A stretch of DNA of 64,000 nt from positions 1,116,001-1,180,000 of the forward strand of contig NZ_FWDP01000004.1 of NCBI RefSeq assembly GCF_900169305.1, given 5' to 3'. The notes under the pieces are model-generated. The model worked only from the letters and a program-made list of their open reading frames with translations, did not search any database and had not been told where the DNA came from. Shown here one piece after another: positions 1 through 8,775 of this stretch (within the stretch, counting starts at the first letter, position 1; every line of letters starts with the position of its first letter). Source of the DNA: Marinilactibacillus piezotolerans (GTDB lineage: Bacteria; Bacillota; Bacilli; Lactobacillales; Carnobacteriaceae_A). The position numbers were made by a program, and so were the translations under genes.

Positions 1-2
1 AA

Positions 3-215
3 CAGCAGTATCAACTTTATGTAAAATATTTAGGTTACTAGACTTTAGTATTCTATCATGCTGTTGAGTATAAAAAATTATGCTTAACTGTCTATCTTTT
101 TCTAAAAAGTGCACGCCAAATTTCTATTGTGATAAATTTTCTTAGAAAGCGGGGATATGCTCGATACATGTCTCTTCATGCAGAACCGTTTAAGACGATA
201 GCAGTATTTTGTTAA
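3..215 (+). pseudogene. Possible 3' remnant of an unrecognised gene running in from the left edge
   Basis: One plus-strand frame stays protein-like from the window edge to a TAA at 213-215, interrupted only by a TAG at 39-41. The tail is basic and hydrophobic (it contains RKRGYARYMSLHAEPF). The stop directly touches the terminator stem that begins at 214, as at a real gene end. No family is recognised. It may be a decayed gene or a chance open frame. Confidence 0.22.
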
Positions 216-260
216 GAAATAACCGTTAATTGGCTAAGTTTGCGACGGTTATTTCTTTTT
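214..260 (+). terminator. Rho-independent terminator
   Basis: A perfect 13-bp stem (AAGAAATAACCGT at 214-226 with ACGGTTATTTCTT at 245-257) is followed by T's. It would end a plus-strand transcript arriving from left of the window. Confidence 0.8.
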
Positions 261-273
261 GTCGTTATTCAGC

Positions 274-311
274 GTTATCAAAACAACTAAAGGGTTATCA
301 AAACAACTAAA
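274..311. repeat. Two tandem copies of an 18-bp repeat
   Basis: GTTATCAAAACAACTAAA occurs at 274-291 and again at 294-311, separated by GG. It lies between two terminators with no gene, so either a local slippage duplication or a doubled binding site is possible. Confidence 0.7.
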
Positions 312-337
312 AGTTCTAAAATCAATTTATTCGTCAA

Positions 338-381
338 AAAAAAGACTCCAAGATATGAACTCTGTTCAAACTTCTTGGAGT
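338..381 (-). terminator. Terminator of the two-component operon
   Basis: ACTCCAAGA (345-353) pairs with TCTTGGAGT (373-381). On the minus strand the stem is followed by a run of T's (the A-run before 345). It sits just downstream of the histidine kinase stop. Confidence 0.8.
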
Positions 382-398
382 TTTTCGTTTCTTTATTC

Positions 399-1445
399 CT
401 AAAAAACTTTATCCGCAGGCAGCACAATCCCAATTACTGTTCCTTTTCCTGAAGTACTTTCTACTTGGATCTCTCCTTCATGCAAGTCAATGATTTCCTT
501 GACGAGTGCCAGACCCAGTCCATTTCCTTGGGTTTTTCTGGTGGTGTCTTCCTGATAAAAGCGTTCAAATAATTTCTCCGTGGTTTCTTTTTTCATTCCA
601 ATGCCTGTATCGGATAATGAAATTGTTACTCGATCATTCTGATGTCTCAAGGTGACCGAGATCTTTCCGTAAGGCTTGTTATATTTGATGGCATTGTCAA
701 TCAAATTAAGCCAGACTTGATATAGCAGTTCTTCATCCCCATTGAAAGTAGAGGGCTCTAAATCTATGTTCCAGTCTAGCTGTTCTTTTTCCCATTTCGG
801 CTGCAGGAACAGGATGACTTCTCGAATCTGCTCGTCCAGGCTGAACATGTTTCTGCTTAGAGAAAATTGTTCGTTGCTGATTTTTGTCAGATTTAAAATA
901 TTATCGGACAGCGTTGCAAGCTGCTGCGTACCGTTTAAAATTCGGTGATAGTAAGCTTGCCTTTCTTCAGGGGTCAAATCTGTTTGCTGCAGCAGCTGGA
1001 CGTAGCCTTGAATTGTTGCGACCGGTGTTTTGAATTCATGAGAAACGGTCGACGTGAATTCGCTCCGCAATAATTCTACACTGTTCAGCTCCCTTACCAT
1101 TGCATTAAAAGATGTGTATAACTCTTGTACTTCTTTAATCGATTGCTGCTGATCCATCTGGATAGAAAAATCTCTTTCCGCTACTTTTTCCATGTTTTCT
1201 CTTAACTGTACAATCGGTCTTAAAACTCTGCGGACGACAAAAGCTGTAACGGCCGTACTCATGGTAATACTATATACTCCGAAAATCAATAAAACAGGAG
1301 CTGTTCCAGTCTCTTCAGGATGAATAATATTCCACCTTGTCAGAAAGTAGACGATCGCGATGAAAGATAAGGTTGTGACAACGAGCAAGATGAAAATCAG
1401 AATTGTCAAATAGACCCACAACTGAGATGTTACCTTATTTTTCAT
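399..1445 (-). CDS. Membrane sensor histidine kinase (HAMP, HisKA, HATPase_c)
   Basis: Sensor kinase of a two-component system, partner of the response regulator just upstream, which it overlaps by 11 bp. Two membrane segments (about residues 9-35 and 49-71) flank a very short external loop, so the signal is probably sensed in or near the membrane. A HAMP linker follows, then the phospho-acceptor H136 in SHEFKTP, the N-box around 247-254, the DTGIGM G1 box near 280 and the GNGLGLALVKE G2 box near 308-317. The frame is open further upstream to 1586, but that part lies inside the regulator gene, so I chose the ATG at 1445 (348 aa). The divergent ABC exporter is a likely target; this is inference. 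Confidence 0.9.
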   Translation of the reverse strand: MKNKVTSQLWVYLTILIFILLVVTTLSFIAIVYFLTRWNIIHPEETGTAPVLLIFGVYSITMSTAVTAFVVRRVLRPIVQLRENMEKVAERDFSIQMDQQQSIKEVQELYTSFNAMVRELNSVELLRSEFTSTVSHEFKTPVATIQGYVQLLQQTDLTPEERQAYYHRILNGTQQLATLSDNILNLTKISNEQFSLSRNMFSLDEQIREVILFLQPKWEKEQLDWNIDLEPSTFNGDEELLYQVWLNLIDNAIKYNKPYGKISVTLRHQNDRVTISLSDTGIGMKKETTEKLFERFYQEDTTRKTQGNGLGLALVKEIIDLHEGEIQVESTSGKGTVIGIVLPADKVF

Positions 1446-2115
1446 TCGCTGCCACCGCTTTGTATCCGAGTCCTCTGACTGTGATGATTTCAAAATCCCG
1501 ATTTCTTGAGAATCGGCTGCGCAATCGTTTGATATGTACATCGACTGTGCGTTCATCCGTATCTGACTCAAATCCCCAGATATCATTCATCAACTGGTGA
1601 CGTGTAAATATTTTGTCTATATTGGACAGCAGTTTGTACAACAGCTGAAATTCTTTGTTCGGCAATTCTACCATTTCCGTCTCTGAGGAAACGAACAGCT
1701 GATCCTGATTCAATACAGTCTGCCCGATCGTTACAGCTCTGTCTCGGTTCACGCGAGATCTTCTCAACAGTGCTTCTACTCGCAAGACCATTTCCTGAAC
1801 ATCGATTGGCTTAACCATATAGTCGTCGATCCCGCTGCGAAATCCGATTTTCTTATCTTCCAATGTCCCTTTTGCCGTAATCATTAGAATCGGCAGATCG
1901 TTTTCAAACTTTCTCAAAAAAGAGACAAATTCGTTTCCGTCCATTTCCGGCATCATGACATCTGTGATAATCAAATCCAGCTGAGTCTGCTTCATCTGTT
2001 CCAGTGCTTCCGTTCCGCTTTGTGCTGTATGGACCTGAAATCCTGCTTTCAATAAAACTTGCTTGTATAATTCTGCTAGGTTTTCATCATCTTCTACAAT
2101 CAATATTGGATGCAT
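1435..2115 (-). CDS. OmpR/PhoB-family response regulator
   Basis: 226-aa regulator with an N-terminal receiver domain (acidic pair D9/D10, phospho-acceptor D52 in TDVMMPEMDG, T80, K102) and a C-terminal winged-helix DNA-binding domain. It is the first gene of the operon with the histidine kinase. It is divergent from the ABC exporter at 2250, leaving about 135 bp that should hold both promoters. Length and domain order are normal for the family. The regulon is not visible from sequence. Confidence 0.93.
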   Translation of the reverse strand: MHPILIVEDDENLAELYKQVLLKAGFQVHTAQSGTEALEQMKQTQLDLIITDVMMPEMDGNEFVSFLRKFENDLPILMITAKGTLEDKKIGFRSGIDDYMVKPIDVQEMVLRVEALLRRSRVNRDRAVTIGQTVLNQDQLFVSSETEMVELPNKEFQLLYKLLSNIDKIFTRHQLMNDIWGFESDTDERTVDVHIKRLRSRFSRNRDFEIITVRGLGYKAVAANEK

Positions 2116-2249
2116 GCTAAGACTCCTTTTTCAGCTTATTCTTTATTATTTTATCAAAAAAACCTTCTAATTCATATTCAGTTCACAATCAAGTGTTATG
2201 CTTGAATCATTCTGAAAATAGAAAATTGCATCGAAGGAATGAACCAAGC

Positions 2250-4592
2250 ATGTTAGAAATCAAAAATATCAAAAAACACTATAAAGTCGGTGAAACAACG
2301 ACTAAAGCACTAGATGGTATTTCAGTCGCTTTCCGCGAACAAGAATTTGTTGCGATTCTCGGTCCCAGCGGTTCTGGTAAAACGACAATGCTGAACGTCA
2401 TCGGCGGACTAGATAATTATGATTCCGGCGATTTGATTATTAACGGCAAATCAACGAAGACCTTTAAGGACCGTGACTGGGATGCTTACCGAAACAACTC
2501 TATCGGATTCGTATTCCAAAACTATAATTTAATCAGTCATTTAGGCATTATTGACAATGTAGAATTAGGTATGACCCTAAGCGGTGTTTCTAAAGAGGAA
2601 AAACACAGAAAAGCAGAGGATGCTCTGACGCGTGTGGGTCTTAAAGATCACATGAATAAAAAGCCTTCTCAACTATCCGGCGGACAGATGCAGCGTGTGG
2701 CAATTGCCAGAGCTTTGGCCAATGATCCGGATATTTTACTGTGCGACGAGCCGACAGGTGCTTTGGATACAGAGACCAGTGTTCAGATCATGGATCTCAT
2801 CAAGGAATTATCTAATGAAAAACTAGTTATTATGGTAACCCATAACCCTGAACTGGCACATGAATACACAGACCGAATCATTAATTTTGAAGATGGTAAA
2901 ATTCTGAATGATTCAAATCCTTATACTGTTCAGGAACAGTCAGATCAATTCAATCTTAAACAGACAAAGATGACTTTTTTGACAGCATTGAAATTGTCTT
3001 TCAATAATATTCGTACCAAAAAAGGCCGTACGATTTTGACTTCTTTTGCTTCCAGTATCGGTATTATCGGTATTGCGATTGTCTTGTCTCTTTCTAACGG
3101 ATTCCAGATCCAGATTGATCAGACTCAGTCGGAAACATTGTCTCAATTTCCGATCACAATTTCCAGAGTCACCACAGACAGCAGTGCAGCTATAGAAGCG
3201 AGACAAGAAGAAGAAAAAGAAGAATTTCCCGAACAGCAAACAATCATTGCAGAGCAAAGCGATCAAGAACAATCTCAGCGAATCAATGATATTAACGAAG
3301 ATTTTATTGATTACGTGGAGAATATTGACCCTGAATTAAGCAATAACATCGGGTATACTCGTTCAATCGGTATGAACTTGTTGCGAGAAGTTGATGGCGA
3401 AGCTCAGCTTGTATCTTTCTCAAACACCAACTCAAGTGATAATTCTTCTGCCATCACTAGCGCCCTTTCTTCCTCAACGGGAATCGGTGTTTCTACTTTC
3501 CCTACGCAGCTGGACGAAAGCCAAGGAAACTTTCTGGAAGAAAACTATATGTTATTAGAAGGTCAATATCCAAGTGAACCAACAGATGTTGTACTAATTG
3601 TAGATGAAACAAATACCACTAATATCCATGCTTTGGAAAATCTTGGATTTGATGTTGAAAATGGCGAAGAAATCAATTTTGGTGAGATTGTCGGCACAAC
3701 GGTCCAACTCGTTGGAAATAATGATTATTATACTCAGTTACCTACAGGTGGATTTGTCCCTAACACTGATTATGCTTCCCTAATCGATAATGAAGATAAC
3801 CAAACCATTACAGTTTCCGGTATTTTGCGTGTTAAAGAGGACTCTACCATGAATCTATTAGCTCCAGGAATTGCCTACAGCAATGAACTGACTGCAGATA
3901 TTATAGAAATGAATCAGGATTCACAGATCGTTCAAGCACAAATAGAGAGCGATATGAATGTAATGACTGGTGAACCTGTAGATGAGACAACGAAAGATAC
4001 ACTGCTGACTTATCTTGGCGGTGAAAGTGTCCCATCTAGTATTATGATTTACCCAAACAATTTTGAGGATAAAGAAGCAGTATTGGATTATCTGGATGCT
4101 TATAATGAAGATCTGCCTGAAGATGAACAGATCATCTATCAAGATTTAGCTGGTACGGTAACGAGTCTGACTGGCGGACTCATGGATGCGATCACTTATG
4201 TGCTGATTGCTTTCGCAGCCATTTCATTAGTCACTAGTATGATCATGATCAGCATCATCACATATACTTCTGTAATCGAAAGAACCAAAGAGATCGGTGT
4301 GCTGAAAGCATTAGGCGCTCGTAAAAAAGATATTACCCGTGTATTCGATGCTGAAACCTGCATTCTAGGAATTACTTCTGGTACATTAGGTGTGTTGATC
4401 GCCTGGTTACTGACTTTCCCGGCAAACTATATCTTGCTGCAAGTAACTGATCTAGAGAACGTGGCGCAATTGAATCCACTTCATGCATTATTGTTGATTG
4501 TCGTTTCCACTGTTTTGACGATGCTGGGTGGACATATCCCAGCTCGTATGGCAGCTAAGAAAGATGCGGCGATTGCATTGAGATCTGAATAG
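2250..4592 (+). CDS. Fused ABC exporter: N-terminal ATPase plus MacB/FtsX-type permease
   Basis: A 780-aa one-polypeptide transporter. The N-terminal third is an ABC ATPase with Walker A GPSGSGKTT (38-46), signature LSGGQMQRVAIARAL (142-156) and Walker B ILLCDEP (162-168). Next come one membrane helix (near 285-305), a large Ser/Thr/Asp/Glu-rich extracytoplasmic domain, and three C-terminal helices that include the FtsX/MacB-like motif ERTKEIGVLKALGA. Such fused proteins usually export peptides or lipids rather than import. I chose the ATG at 2250, preceded by AAGGA, over an upstream in-frame start at 2193. The substrate is unknown, and the divergent two-component system suggests stress- or antimicrobial-induced expression. 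Confidence 0.88.
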   Translation: MLEIKNIKKHYKVGETTTKALDGISVAFREQEFVAILGPSGSGKTTMLNVIGGLDNYDSGDLIINGKSTKTFKDRDWDAYRNNSIGFVFQNYNLISHLGIIDNVELGMTLSGVSKEEKHRKAEDALTRVGLKDHMNKKPSQLSGGQMQRVAIARALANDPDILLCDEPTGALDTETSVQIMDLIKELSNEKLVIMVTHNPELAHEYTDRIINFEDGKILNDSNPYTVQEQSDQFNLKQTKMTFLTALKLSFNNIRTKKGRTILTSFASSIGIIGIAIVLSLSNGFQIQIDQTQSETLSQFPITISRVTTDSSAAIEARQEEEKEEFPEQQTIIAEQSDQEQSQRINDINEDFIDYVENIDPELSNNIGYTRSIGMNLLREVDGEAQLVSFSNTNSSDNSSAITSALSSSTGIGVSTFPTQLDESQGNFLEENYMLLEGQYPSEPTDVVLIVDETNTTNIHALENLGFDVENGEEINFGEIVGTTVQLVGNNDYYTQLPTGGFVPNTDYASLIDNEDNQTITVSGILRVKEDSTMNLLAPGIAYSNELTADIIEMNQDSQIVQAQIESDMNVMTGEPVDETTKDTLLTYLGGESVPSSIMIYPNNFEDKEAVLDYLDAYNEDLPEDEQIIYQDLAGTVTSLTGGLMDAITYVLIAFAAISLVTSMIMISIITYTSVIERTKEIGVLKALGARKKDITRVFDAETCILGITSGTLGVLIAWLLTFPANYILLQVTDLENVAQLNPLHALLLIVVSTVLTMLGGHIPARMAAKKDAAIALRSE

Positions 4593-4622
4593 CCTTTTGT
4601 AAATAGTTAACTAAACAACAGA

Positions 4623-4680
4623 GAACGACAGGACTTTCCAATACCATTTCAAATGTATTAGAAGGGTCTGTCGTTTTTAT
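4623..4680 (+). terminator. Terminator of the ABC exporter
   Basis: A long imperfect stem (arm starting AACGACAG at 4624, returning arm ending CTGTCGTT before the T-run at 4674) follows the exporter stop. The 3' end of the small minus-strand gene at 4658 lies inside this hairpin. Confidence 0.75.
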
Positions 4681-4882
4681 TGTGAGTCATTTGATGATCT
4701 TGAGAGAGGTATATTTTATTTTTCTGATAGTCAATAATATTACCTTTATTTTTTGAATTCACTGCATCTATGTTTTCAATAACTTTATTTTCCGAAATAC
4801 CTAATGACCGAGCAACCGAATGAATCGTCACCTCTTTTCTGACAACAATGTTAGAAATAGTTTCTAATGCAAGTTCTTCCAT
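4658..4882 (-). CDS. Small putative helix-turn-helix protein (74 aa)
   Basis: Preceded by a near-perfect ribosome site (AGGAGGTGA, 4 nt before ATG), which argues that it is real. Residues about 17-38 (VTIHSVARSLGISENKV) look like a DeoR/LacI-type helix-turn-helix, and the tail is polar and Lys/Asn-rich. No full-length family is recognised. Its C-terminal coding part overlaps the terminator of the convergent ABC exporter, so the two transcripts are antisense at their 3' ends. Confidence 0.55.
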   Translation of the reverse strand: MEELALETISNIVVRKEVTIHSVARSLGISENKVIENIDAVNSKNKGNIIDYQKNKIYLSQDHQMTHNKNDRPF

Positions 4883-5110
4883 CTGTTCACCTCCTGCTCT
4901 TTACTTTTAAACTAAGTTTATCATTAAAAATCATTAATTCTCTTATACTTATCACAACATTCAAAAAGCGCTTAATATTTTTTTGTGATGAACCTTAATT
5001 TGTTCAACTTATATATAGTATCATTCCGGATGAAATACTGTTTTTTTGTGTATGTAAGGATGCTGCTACTCAATTTCTATGCTATAGTAAAAATAAAGGA
5101 GTGGATACCT

Positions 5111-5323
5111 TTGAAAGACGACAAAGATAAAAAACGTACTAAAGGTGATAAAGAGACTTCTTCAGGTTCCAATGTGGGTGTAGGAATCGCTATTGGTGTT
5201 GCATTAGGGACATCGTTGGGATTGGCATTTGATAATTTGGCGATTGGACTGGCGATCGGTATTGCACTGGGAACTGCCATCGGAACATCCATTCCAGCCG
5301 ATAAAAATAAAGATGACGAATAA
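5111..5323 (+). CDS. Small glycine-zipper membrane protein
   Basis: About 70 aa, starting at TTG with AAAGGAG 9 nt upstream. An extended -10 (TGCTATAGT, 5080-5088) lies just before the ribosome site, so the upstream in-frame ATG at 4985 is unlikely. A charged Asp/Lys N-terminus is followed by two Gly-rich hydrophobic stretches with repeated GxxxG/GxxxA spacing (GIAIGVALGTSLG, then GLAIGIALGTAIG), typical of glycine-zipper proteins that pack in membranes. The tail is short and acidic. The gene is monocistronic and ends in a strong terminator. Function is unknown. Confidence 0.7.
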   Translation: MKDDKDKKRTKGDKETSSGSNVGVGIAIGVALGTSLGLAFDNLAIGLAIGIALGTAIGTSIPADKNKDDE

Positions 5324-5368
5324 AAACAAGCATGGTCTCAGTTGTTCACTGAGATCATGCTTGTTTTT
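5323..5368. terminator. Strong bidirectional terminator
   Basis: A 19-bp stem (arms 5323-5341 and 5349-5367, one mismatch) is flanked by A and T runs. It serves the glycine-zipper gene and the convergent Mur-ligase gene. Confidence 0.88.
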
Positions 5369-5382
5369 TAGTAGGCTGTCAT

Positions 5383-6960
5383 TTAATTACTTTGAACTGG
5401 CGGCATTCCGATCAGTTTACTATTTAAAACAGTATAGATTGCCTCTTTATCCACATACGGATATTTTTCCATAATGAGTTCCAGTGTTCGATTTGCGCCA
5501 GTATCCATTGAGTGCGCGCCTGAGATGAGTAAAAGATCGTCTTCTTGAATTCTATCTACACCTAACCTTAATGCATCCTCCAACTCTTCAAAGAAATCAA
5601 CTTCTATTCCAGCTTTTCCCATGACTTCTAAGAAAGCGTTCAGCTCTTCCTCTGTCACTGCATCCTTTTTCATGACATTAGATTGGCTTGTCGTCAAAAT
5701 GATTTTGTTCATGTTGACTTTACGGAACCAATCGACAAGGGTTTCAGAGATTTCTCTGCTTAAGGCTGGACCGTTACTGCCTCTGATCGCGTGGACAAGA
5801 TGCAAGTCATTATACTTTAGATGTCCCAAAGCTTCCATGCATGAATCAATATTATTTTTGTTCAGCAGCAAGTCATCAATAACTTTGAATTCATTATCAT
5901 AAAGAATCTGGAATCGTCTTTCTACACCTTTAAAATTTTCAATGCCTTGTTTTACGACCTCAAATGGAATATCATTGATCAATCCAGTTAAAACAGCTGT
6001 GACAGCATTATAAATAGAGTGGAATCCCGGTACAGCCAGTTCTATCCGGTAACTGTCCGGTTCAATAAACTTTCCATCCAATGTTCGAATAGACTGGACA
6101 ATATTCATCGTAAAAGCAGGTTTGCCTGTCGACAAGTCGATATCTGATACAGTAACCGTCCCAGTATCGTTTTCCACGCCGAAAGTAACAACTTGTGCTT
6201 CTGTCTGTTCTGCTAATGGAATCAGTAAAGGTTCATCCAGATTAATTAAAGCGGAACTGCTCGGCGATGCTTCTCGAATCAAGGAAGCTTTAGCATTAAA
6301 ATATGCTTCAAAAGATTCATGCAGTTGAATGTGCTCAGGGCTGATATTCATAAAAGCCACTATATCGAAAGCTGTCTCATGCACTCGTTTCAATTCTAAC
6401 GCTGAGGAAGAGACTTCCATAGAAACATGCGTTACTTCTTTATCACGCATTTTAGCAAAGTACTTCTGCAGTTCATAAGATTCTGGTGTTGTCAGAAAGC
6501 TCATCTCTGCCTCATCATTGATCTTGACTTGAATCGTTCCGATCAGGCCTTTTTTTAACCCATACGCGCTGAATATTTCATCGGTCATGTATGTAATCGT
6601 CGTTTTGCCGTTAGTAGCAGTAACACCGAAGATTCGCATATCTTTAGAAGGTTGATCGTAGAAATGACTGCTGACACTTGCCAATGCTTCACGAGTGTTA
6701 TTCACTCTGATTTGCAACACGTCCAGCAATTCAACATATTCTTCTACAATAACTGCAACTGCGCCTTGTTCGACAGCCTTCTTTGCAAACTGATGACCGT
6801 CTGCTTGCTGGCCTTTAATGCAGACAAATAATGTCTCAGGGATAACTTCTTTTGAATGGTAAGCAATTTTTTCGATATTCAGTTCATTCATATCGACTTT
6901 TTGCTCGGGATAACGGATTGATTCAATCTCCAGAGAGTTGATTAGATGTAATAAGTTCAT
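5383..6960 (-). CDS. Divergent MurE-like Mur ligase, role uncertain
   Basis: 525-aa three-domain Mur ligase resembling UDP-MurNAc-tripeptide synthetases. Visible motifs: ATP loop ATNGKTT (115-121), MEVSSSAL (181-188, where MurE has SSHAL) and FNAKASL (221-227) with the Lys that is carbamylated in the family. The C-terminal third departs from MurE: the VDYAHTPD-type segment is replaced by IDDLLLNKNN (361-370), and no DNPR/DDPN-type amino-acid selector is seen near 425-435, where TTSQSNVM stands instead. It may join a different amino acid or act on another substrate. It lies alone, with a palindrome upstream at 6989-7002. It is probably not the housekeeping MurE. Confidence 0.75.
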   Translation of the reverse strand: MNLLHLINSLEIESIRYPEQKVDMNELNIEKIAYHSKEVIPETLFVCIKGQQADGHQFAKKAVEQGAVAVIVEEYVELLDVLQIRVNNTREALASVSSHFYDQPSKDMRIFGVTATNGKTTITYMTDEIFSAYGLKKGLIGTIQVKINDEAEMSFLTTPESYELQKYFAKMRDKEVTHVSMEVSSSALELKRVHETAFDIVAFMNISPEHIQLHESFEAYFNAKASLIREASPSSSALINLDEPLLIPLAEQTEAQVVTFGVENDTGTVTVSDIDLSTGKPAFTMNIVQSIRTLDGKFIEPDSYRIELAVPGFHSIYNAVTAVLTGLINDIPFEVVKQGIENFKGVERRFQILYDNEFKVIDDLLLNKNNIDSCMEALGHLKYNDLHLVHAIRGSNGPALSREISETLVDWFRKVNMNKIILTTSQSNVMKKDAVTEEELNAFLEVMGKAGIEVDFFEELEDALRLGVDRIQEDDLLLISGAHSMDTGANRTLELIMEKYPYVDKEAIYTVLNSKLIGMPPVQSN

Positions 6961-6988
6961 TTTTTTATCCCTTCCAGAAATCGATTAC

Positions 6989-7002
6989 AATACAATTGTA
7001 TT
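6989..7002. promoter_or_regulatory. 14-bp palindrome upstream of the MurE-like gene
   Basis: AATACAATTGTATT is a perfect dyad 29 bp upstream of the MurE-like start and could be an operator overlapping its promoter. The regulator is unknown. The rest of 7003-7169 is AT-rich with no gene seen. Confidence 0.4.
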
Positions 7003-7169
7003 AAGAGTGTTTAATAATTTGTTTTCCCAGTGTACATTTTTTTGGAGAAAATGTCGATTTTTTCGCTTGTACTTTTTTTCATTTGTCACGCTTTAAAAGA
7101 ATCCATACAAGCCTGCTCTTGTTAAAAAACGGTTACTCAGCCAACTGCAGGATTTTGAGTATCTGTTCT

Positions 7170-8063
7170 CTATTTGAAAAATGCTTTTAGGTTTTCTAAA
7201 GTCGACATGCCGTTTTGTGCTTCGGAACGCTGGATAGACAGGGACGCTGCTTTATTAGCATATCGAACACTTTCCTCTATCGTTTTCCCTTCAGCGTAAG
7301 CTACTGCAAATGCTCCATTAAATGTGTCCCCGGCTCCAGTTGTGTCTACAATACGCTCTACTGGAAAAGCCGGTATGCTGATAATTTTTTCTCCATTGCA
7401 GAATACCGCTCCATCTTCACCTAATGTGATGATTAGTTTACTAGGATACTTAAACAACATTTCTTCCATCGTTTTATCTGGAAATAATACTTTAAATTCT
7501 GTTTCGTTTGGTGTCAGAAACGCTACTTTTTCAATCCACTCCTCGCTGATCAACCTTGCTGGTGCTGGATTGTAAAGGACTGGTACATGATATTCTTGAC
7601 ATGTTAGAATCAGTTTTTCAATCGTTTTAACCGGCGTTTCATTTTGCACCAGCACGATATCACTGGCTTTTAATCGTTCTAACTGCTCTTCGGTTTGAAA
7701 TAGTTTTTCTGGAGTAAATTGACGATTTGCACCTGCTACATAAATGATTGAGTTGTCGCCTTCTACCACTGTAATAAGTGCAGTTCCAGAAGCGTGCTCT
7801 TTTATTCTGACAACTTGATCAATGGATACTTGATTATAGGTCAAGTTTTCCAGCAGTCGAATTCCAAATTCATCTTCGCCGACAGCTCCAGCCATTGCTG
7901 TTTGAGCTCCAAGTCTGGCACATGCCACTGCCTGATTCGCTCCTTTTCCACCAAAAAATGTCTGAAATTCTTTTCCTTCAATTGTTTCACCTATTTCAGG
8001 CTTTCTATCGGCATTGACGACAAGATCTGTAGAAATACTGCCGACTACTAGAATATTTGCCAT
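7170..8063 (-). CDS. rbsK: Ribokinase (PfkB family)
   Basis: 297-aa cytoplasmic sugar kinase that phosphorylates ribose at O5 using ATP. Sequence signs: N-terminal VVGSISTDLV, the substrate motif GGKGANQAV near residue 43, and the C-terminal PfkB signature DTTGAGDTFNGAF carrying the catalytic Asp. The ATG at 8063 has AAGGAGAGG upstream, and the longer frame to 8087 would start before that site. No ribose transporter or regulator is adjacent. It follows the TraX-like gene with 24 bp between them, so the two are probably cotranscribed. Confidence 0.92.
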   Translation of the reverse strand: MANILVVGSISTDLVVNADRKPEIGETIEGKEFQTFFGGKGANQAVACARLGAQTAMAGAVGEDEFGIRLLENLTYNQVSIDQVVRIKEHASGTALITVVEGDNSIIYVAGANRQFTPEKLFQTEEQLERLKASDIVLVQNETPVKTIEKLILTCQEYHVPVLYNPAPARLISEEWIEKVAFLTPNETEFKVLFPDKTMEEMLFKYPSKLIITLGEDGAVFCNGEKIISIPAFPVERIVDTTGAGDTFNGAFAVAYAEGKTIEESVRYANKAASLSIQRSEAQNGMSTLENLKAFFK

Positions 8064-8087
8064 TCTATCCTCTCCTTCTCTAATCAT

Positions 8088-8672
8088 TTACATCACCAGC
8101 AGAATCAGTACAGCTTGATGCACTGGGTAAAACCAATAAAAAAAGTATCGCGGTAATCTAGGCAGCTTGATCGTCCATTTAGTCAGGAATAAAGGAACAG
8201 CTGCTGCGGAGAAGGTCTGGATAGAGAGTCCCATTACGAATTGAACCAGCAATGTTCCAAGTACACCTATCTCCCGATTCCGCTCTATCATCCAATAAAT
8301 CGCCCAACCGAACAAAAAACCATAAACTGAATACTCCAATGGAATGCTCAATAATAAAAATATTAAAAAGTATTTTTGATATCTTAAGGATAATGAAAAC
8401 ACTGCCAACAGGAAAACCACATTTAACGTGTTAGGGGTAATCGGCATTGAGATAATGCCCAAAAGTACCAGCCGAATAATATACTTCTGATAGTTTCTAG
8501 TCCGTTCTGTTCCTTTAATAATGCCATATAAAAAACAGGGAAATGCTACTCGCCCAATTATTCGCAGCCAAAGCAGCTGCGGAAACAGGAAATAACCAAT
8601 GTGATCAACCAGCATTGTGATGATTCCGATCCATTTAATCATGTTCAGGTGATGGTCGAATGTCTTTTGCAT
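8088..8672 (-). CDS. TraX-family polytopic membrane protein
   Basis: About 194 aa, six to seven hydrophobic segments, with the TraX-family pattern IKWIGIITMLVDHIGYFLFP at the N-terminus and FYWFYPVHQAVLILL at the C-terminus. TraX acetylates F-pilin in conjugative plasmids; chromosomal Firmicute members are membrane acyltransferase-like proteins without known substrate. The ATG at 8672 has GGAGG 8 nt upstream, and an ATG at 8687 would overlap that site. An extended -10 lies at 8736-8745. No conjugation genes are present nearby. Confidence 0.8.
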   Translation of the reverse strand: MQKTFDHHLNMIKWIGIITMLVDHIGYFLFPQLLWLRIIGRVAFPCFLYGIIKGTERTRNYQKYIIRLVLLGIISMPITPNTLNVVFLLAVFSLSLRYQKYFLIFLLLSIPLEYSVYGFLFGWAIYWMIERNREIGVLGTLLVQFVMGLSIQTFSAAAVPLFLTKWTIKLPRLPRYFFYWFYPVHQAVLILLVM

Positions 8673-8735
8673 GTAAAGTACCTCCAAAGTTTAAAATTGG
8701 CTGCAAGCAAATATCCGCTTTTCTACCTCTCTCTT

Positions 8736-8745
8736 ATTATAGCAG
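8736..8745 (-). promoter_or_regulatory. Extended -10 promoter for the TraX-like/ribokinase unit
   Basis: Minus-strand CTGCTATAAT contains TGn-TATAAT. No good -35 is seen at the right distance, as expected for an extended -10 promoter. Confidence 0.5.
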
Positions 8746-8775
8746 TTCAAAGACTGCGGCTGCTTATGAAAAGGC

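Noticed and set aside
1446-1586. Longer N-terminus of the histidine kinase
   Set aside because: It lies wholly within the response regulator gene. The ATG at 1445 gives a normal kinase length and an 11-bp overlap.
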